DNA of 15,265 nt from NCBI GenBank assembly GCA_046729895.1, contig JBKPHP010000058.1, positions 1 through 15,265 of the forward strand, read 5' to 3'. This document shows, piece after piece, positions 12,441-15,265 of the stretch. This DNA comes from DASXBA01 sp046729895. Its GTDB lineage: Bacteria > Actinomycetota > Thermoleophilia > Solirubrobacterales > Thermoleophilaceae. The position numbers and the translations under genes were made by a program. The number at the start of each line of letters is the position of its first letter. Within the stretch, counting starts at the first letter, position 1. Under the pieces are notes generated by a model. The model was not told where the DNA came from. It made no database searches and saw only the letters and a list, made by a program, of their open reading frames with translations.

Positions 12441-13139
12441 TCAGCCGAGGTAACGGCTCAGCGCGGCGGGGTCGTGCACGATTGTCTTCCCGCGCTTCAT
12501 GCTGATGACGCCCTCGTTCTCGAGCCAGTGCATCACGCGCGTGGCGCTCTCGCGCGGTGCGCCCGCGAGCCTGGCGACGTCGATCGGGCTGCCGATCACC
12601 TCGACGTCCCGCTCGCCGGCTCCCTGGGCCTGCCTCGCCTCGACCTGCCCGAGCAGCGTGGCGGCCACGCGTCCCGCCACCGTTGCCAGCGCGTGCTCGA
12701 AGATGCGCTCGTTGGCGGCTCGGAGACGGTCCGCCAGGCCGATCGCGACGCTGATCGCGGCCTCCGGGTCCGTCCGCAAGATCGACATCACGTCCTTGCC
12801 CGCCAGGGCCACGGCCAGGGTGGGCTCGACTGCCTCGACCGTCGCCGAACGGCGCTCTCCGTCGAAGAGCGCGAGCTCGCCGACCACGCTGCCCGGACCC
12901 AGCCTGGCGAGCGTGATGCGGCGGCCGTCGGGGAAGCGGCGGAGGACCTTCACCGATCCGCTGTGGAGGACGTAGCAATCGTCTCCGCGCTCCCCCTCCT
13001 CGAATACGATCGTCCCCGCATCCCAGTTGACCGTCTCGGCCTGCTCAGCCAGTCCGGCGAGCTCCTCCTCGGTCAGCGAGGCGAACCACTCGTGGCCTGC
13101 CAGCAACGCGACTACCGTGTCGTTCTGGAGCCGGTTCAA
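12441..13139 (-). CDS. Crp/Fnr-family transcriptional regulator
   Basis: A 232-residue regulator, normal length for the family. Residues about 17-115 are a cyclic-nucleotide-binding beta-barrel: AGTIVFEEGERGDDCYVLHSG, then GPGSVVGELALFDGERRSATV with Glu88, Arg97 and Ser98 in the places that contact cAMP in E. coli CRP. A long dimer helix follows (about 115-160). The C-terminal winged helix-turn-helix is at about 183-232 (IDVARLAGAPRESATRVMHWLENEGVI, recognition helix with RESATRVMHWL). There are no clustered N-terminal cysteines, so it is not an Fe-S FNR. The start at TTG 13139 is chosen because AGGGG lies about nine bases upstream and a TATGAT -10 box at 13172-13167; a longer frame to 13259 would place codons through that promoter and the adjacent exporter start. 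It is upstream of bioB on the same strand and divergent from the exporter, so either could be a target. Confidence 0.9.
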   Translation of the reverse strand: MNRLQNDTVVALLAGHEWFASLTEEELAGLAEQAETVNWDAGTIVFEEGERGDDCYVLHSGSVKVLRRFPDGRRITLARLGPGSVVGELALFDGERRSATVEAVEPTLAVALAGKDVMSILRTDPEAAISVAIGLADRLRAANERIFEHALATVAGRVAATLLGQVEARQAQGAGERDVEVIGSPIDVARLAGAPRESATRVMHWLENEGVISMKRGKTIVHDPAALSRYLG

Positions 13140-13222
13140 GCCGATCGACCCCTGTCCACGAGGGCGATCATACGCCCGGCCTGCCCCGGCAGGCGATTCT
13201 CCCGCCCGGACGGGGAGGCGCC
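13140..13222. promoter_or_regulatory. Divergent promoter/operator region, regulator and exporter
   Basis: An 83-bp intergenic region. On the minus strand TATGAT (13172-13167) is the best -10 box in the window, about 28 bases before the TTG start. It is framed exactly by the inverted repeat GGGCG-N6-CGCCC (13162-13177), the half-site length and spacing of Crp-family operators. A second inverted repeat, GCCTGCC-CC-GGCAGGC (13179-13194), adjoins it over the -35 area. For the exporter, GGGGAGG at 13212-13218 is a clear ribosome site for ATG 13223. No plus-strand -10 box is convincing. Confidence 0.5.
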
Positions 13223-15265
13223 ATGAGCAGGATCGCTCGCTTCGCAATACGGCGCCCATGGCTCGTGATAGCGGGCTGGCTGATCGTCACCGTCGCGCTC
13301 GGGCTGGTCGGCAGGGGAGTCGAGAGCAAGATGCTCCCCACGCAGCTGCTGGTGCCCGGCACCGAGGCGGCCCACTGGGACAAGATCCGGCACGGGCACT
13401 TCGGCGAGGAAGGGGTCGTGCTGCTCGAGGGCCCGAGACGGGAGGTCGAGCGCCAGGGGCCGCCGCTGGCGCGCGACCTCGCCCTGCGGCCGGGGACGCG
13501 GGCGCTGTCACCGTGGAGCGGGGGGCAGGGAGCCGAGCGGCTGCGTCCCAGCCCGACCAAGGCGGTCATCGCTCTCGACCTGAAGATTCCCAAGGGTGAG
13601 ACCAGGAGCACCATCGTCCCTCCCCTCGAGCGCTTCATCGACGCGCGGGTCTCGCCGCCGCTCGTGGCGCACACCTCGGGGGAGGCCCCGATCGGCAGGG
13701 AGCTCAACGAGGCGACGACGGACGGCGCGCACAGGGCCGAGCTGATCGCGGCCCCCGTACTCATCATCGTCTTGCTGCTCGTCTTCCGCTCACCGGTCGC
13801 CGCGGCGATCCCGCTCCTGATGGGCCAGGGCACGGTGTTCGCCGCGTTCGGGCTGATCTCGATCATCGTCGACTTCGCTTCTCTGGACGCGATCGCGTTG
13901 AGCTTGGCCTCCGGCATGGGCCTGGCGCTGGGAGTCGACTACTCGCTCCTGATCATCACGCGCTTTCGCGAGGCGCTCGACGAGGGCTTGGCGCCGAGAC
14001 AGGCGGCCTCGCTGGCCGCCAACACCGCGGGGCGAACCGCCGTGTTCGCCGGCACGGTCCTGGTCTCCATCATGCTGGTCTCCTTCTTCCTCTCCCCGGG
14101 CACGGTCCTGCTCTCCTCGGCCGTCGGAGCGATCACGTCGGCGGTACTGAGCATGGTCGGCGCCGCCCTCGTCGCGCCCGCGGCCGTGCGCCTGCTGGGC
14201 GACAACGTCAACAAGTGGTCGTTCGGAGGCCGCGGGAGGGAGGGAAGCATCTTCAGCGGTCTCGTCCGGCGGGTGTCGAGCCGGCCCGCCCTCGCCGCGG
14301 CCTTCGTGCTGGCGATGCTGTTGATAGTCGCCTCCCCCGTCGGCGCCATGGAGCTGGTGCCGCCCGATCCGCGCCAGCTGCCCAAGGGGAGCAAGGGCCT
14401 CGACGACTACGACCGGGTGCGGGCAGCCGGCTTTGGACCCACCGTGGAGGTTGCGATCGAGGCGCCGGAGGGCGCGGTAATGGACCCCTCGGACCTGAAG
14501 AAGATCGATCCCTTCGAGCGGCGCTTGGCGCGGATCCGGAACGTCAGTGCCGCCTTCGGCCCGGGGACGCTCAGCGAGCAGACGAAGGCTCTGCGCACCG
14601 CGCCCCGCTCGGTCAAGCGCGCAAGACGGAACCTACGGCAAGGCGAGCGGGACCTCTCGCGAGCCGCGCGCCAGCTCGCCGATGCGACCGGCGGCGTCCA
14701 CGAGCTGCGCGGCGGGCTCCTGACCGCCGCTTTCGGCGCGCGTCGGCTCGGCGGCGGGTCCGCACGCGCGAGTGAGGGGTCCGGCCAGCTCGCGGCAGGC
14801 AACCGGCGGGCCGCCGCAGGAGCAGGCGATCTCACCACCGGGGCGCATCGGGCGAGGGTGGGCTCGGCGGAGCTCGCACGGGGCAACGACGAGCTGAGCG
14901 AGCGCCTCTCCGGGGAGCTCGCGCCGGGAGCCGACCGGCTCGCCACCGGGCTGCGCGCCGGTCAGGGCCGCCTCACCGCGCTACGCGGGCCGGCGCGGAT
15001 CACCGAGCAGCAGACGCAGGCCGCCTTCGACACGCTGAATCGGATGACGGTCGGCAAGACCGATCCGCTCTTCGCGCAGGCGCTGCAGCAGGTGGGGACC
15101 GCCCTGGGCGCGGCGACGGGGCGAAATCCCCTGACCGGCGCGCGGGTCGCTCCCGGCTACAACGGCCTGGATGCCTCGATCGGCCAGGCCGCCTCCGAGG
15201 CAGGCCGGGCCGCGAACGGCGCCGCCCGGCTCGCGGCGGGGTCCCGCGAGGCCGCGGCCGGCGCC
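13223..15265 (+). CDS. MmpL/RND-family membrane transporter, N-terminal part with repeat-rich loop
   Basis: An open frame of 681 codons from ATG 13223 (ribosome site GGGGAGG) runs without a stop off the right edge; the C-terminal part is missing. Order: TM1 at about residues 12-33 after a basic RRPWLV start typical of MmpL, a short outer domain (about 35-165), then TM2-TM6 (about 172-325). TM4 contains GMGLALGVDYSLLIITRF, the MmpL/RND motif with Asp239-Tyr240 used in proton relay. TM7 lies at about 355-378. A second outer region follows, starting PPDPRQLPKGSKGLDDYDRV. From about residue 460 to 590 this loop holds degenerate helical repeats of the form Q/E-L-A-x-G-x-x-x-L/A (SGQLAAGNRRAAAGAGDLTT, SAELARGNDELSERLSG), and similar repeats recur at the window end. 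Such repeats are known from YhgE/Pip-type exporters. Relatives export lipids or other hydrophobic molecules; the substrate is unknown. Confidence 0.88.
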   Translation, partial: MSRIARFAIRRPWLVIAGWLIVTVALGLVGRGVESKMLPTQLLVPGTEAAHWDKIRHGHFGEEGVVLLEGPRREVERQGPPLARDLALRPGTRALSPWSGGQGAERLRPSPTKAVIALDLKIPKGETRSTIVPPLERFIDARVSPPLVAHTSGEAPIGRELNEATTDGAHRAELIAAPVLIIVLLLVFRSPVAAAIPLLMGQGTVFAAFGLISIIVDFASLDAIALSLASGMGLALGVDYSLLIITRFREALDEGLAPRQAASLAANTAGRTAVFAGTVLVSIMLVSFFLSPGTVLLSSAVGAITSAVLSMVGAALVAPAAVRLLGDNVNKWSFGGRGREGSIFSGLVRRVSSRPALAAAFVLAMLLIVASPVGAMELVPPDPRQLPKGSKGLDDYDRVRAAGFGPTVEVAIEAPEGAVMDPSDLKKIDPFERRLARIRNVSAAFGPGTLSEQTKALRTAPRSVKRARRNLRQGERDLSRAARQLADATGGVHELRGGLLTAAFGARRLGGGSARASEGSGQLAAGNRRAAAGAGDLTTGAHRARVGSAELARGNDELSERLSGELAPGADRLATGLRAGQGRLTALRGPARITEQQTQAAFDTLNRMTVGKTDPLFAQALQQVGTALGAATGRNPLTGARVAPGYNGLDASIGQAASEAGRAANGAARLAAGSREAAAGA

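Noticed and set aside
10954..12453. 499-codon plus-strand frame opposite bioB and the start of bioF
   Set aside because: No recognisable motif; bioB on the other strand has all cluster ligands and full-length conservation.
12265..12978. Upstream extension of the bioB frame to 12978
   Set aside because: The added residues are Arg/Gly-rich, contain no start near the conserved region, and overlap the regulator gene in another frame of the same strand.
13140..13259. Upstream extension of the regulator frame to 13259
   Set aside because: It would run through the -10 box and into the exporter coding region; the family-length start is TTG 13139 with an AGGGG upstream.
1..15265. CRISPR array, tRNA or rRNA genes, insertion sequences, attachment sites, biotin operator or riboswitch
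   Set aside because: Read for these on both strands and saw no direct repeat arrays, cloverleaf with conserved T-loop, transposase, terminal inverted repeats or known biotin-repressor operator.

Overview
The window reads as a stretch of chromosome from a high-GC actinobacterium. The evidence is dense coding in GC-rich codons, many GTG and TTG starts, few clear Shine-Dalgarno sites, several TANNNT boxes placed a few bases before a start codon (a leaderless-transcript arrangement), a two-iron-sulfur-cluster biotin synthase, an MmpL-type exporter and a PGPGW membrane protein. I suspect Thermoleophilia / Solirubrobacterales from the overall style of the proteins, but that is inference. I see no tRNA, rRNA, insertion sequence, phage gene or CRISPR array, and no gene-free stretch longer than about 180 bases.

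Layout. (1) 1-1977, plus strand: the tail of a short-chain dehydrogenase, a small acidic ORF, an SCP2 sterol-carrier domain protein, a possible 31-codon linker ORF, and an iron-dependent alcohol dehydrogenase. This looks like a co-transcribed lipid or alcohol metabolism group. (2) 2027-4027, minus strand: a Nudix hydrolase, an extended-SDR nucleoside-diphosphate-sugar-epimerase-like protein and a small zinc-ribbon protein. (3) 4074-4256, plus strand: a rubredoxin, divergent from the Nudix gene. (4) 4265-5554, minus strand: bioA. (5) 5587-8748, plus strand: a membrane-anchored spermidine-synthase-like protein, a possible 10-codon minigene and an AMP-forming acyl-CoA synthetase. (6) 12264-8745, minus strand: bioB-bioF-bioD followed by a PGPGW membrane protein, a tight operon with a 1-base stop/start overlap (bioB/bioF) and short gaps. 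(7) 13139-12441, minus strand: a Crp/Fnr-family regulator. (8) 13223-end, plus strand: an MmpL/RND-family exporter, divergent from the regulator and cut by the window end.

Working together. BioF (KAPA synthase), BioA (DAPA aminotransferase), BioD (dethiobiotin synthetase) and BioB (biotin synthase) form the complete late biotin pathway from pimeloyl-thioester to biotin. bioA is separated from bioBFD by about 3.6 kb of plus-strand genes. No recognisable bioC, bioH or bioW is present, so the source of the pimeloyl group is not shown here. The Crp-like regulator lies upstream of bioB and divergent from the exporter. The 83-bp region between regulator and exporter holds a near-consensus -10 box framed exactly by an inverted repeat with Crp-site geometry.

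The points most worth a second look are that operator-like site, the long repeat-bearing loop of the exporter (resembling YhgE/Pip repeats), the roughly 90-residue C-terminal extension of BioB, the atypical active site of the spermidine-synthase-like protein, and two very small ORFs locked to their neighbours by stop/start signals.
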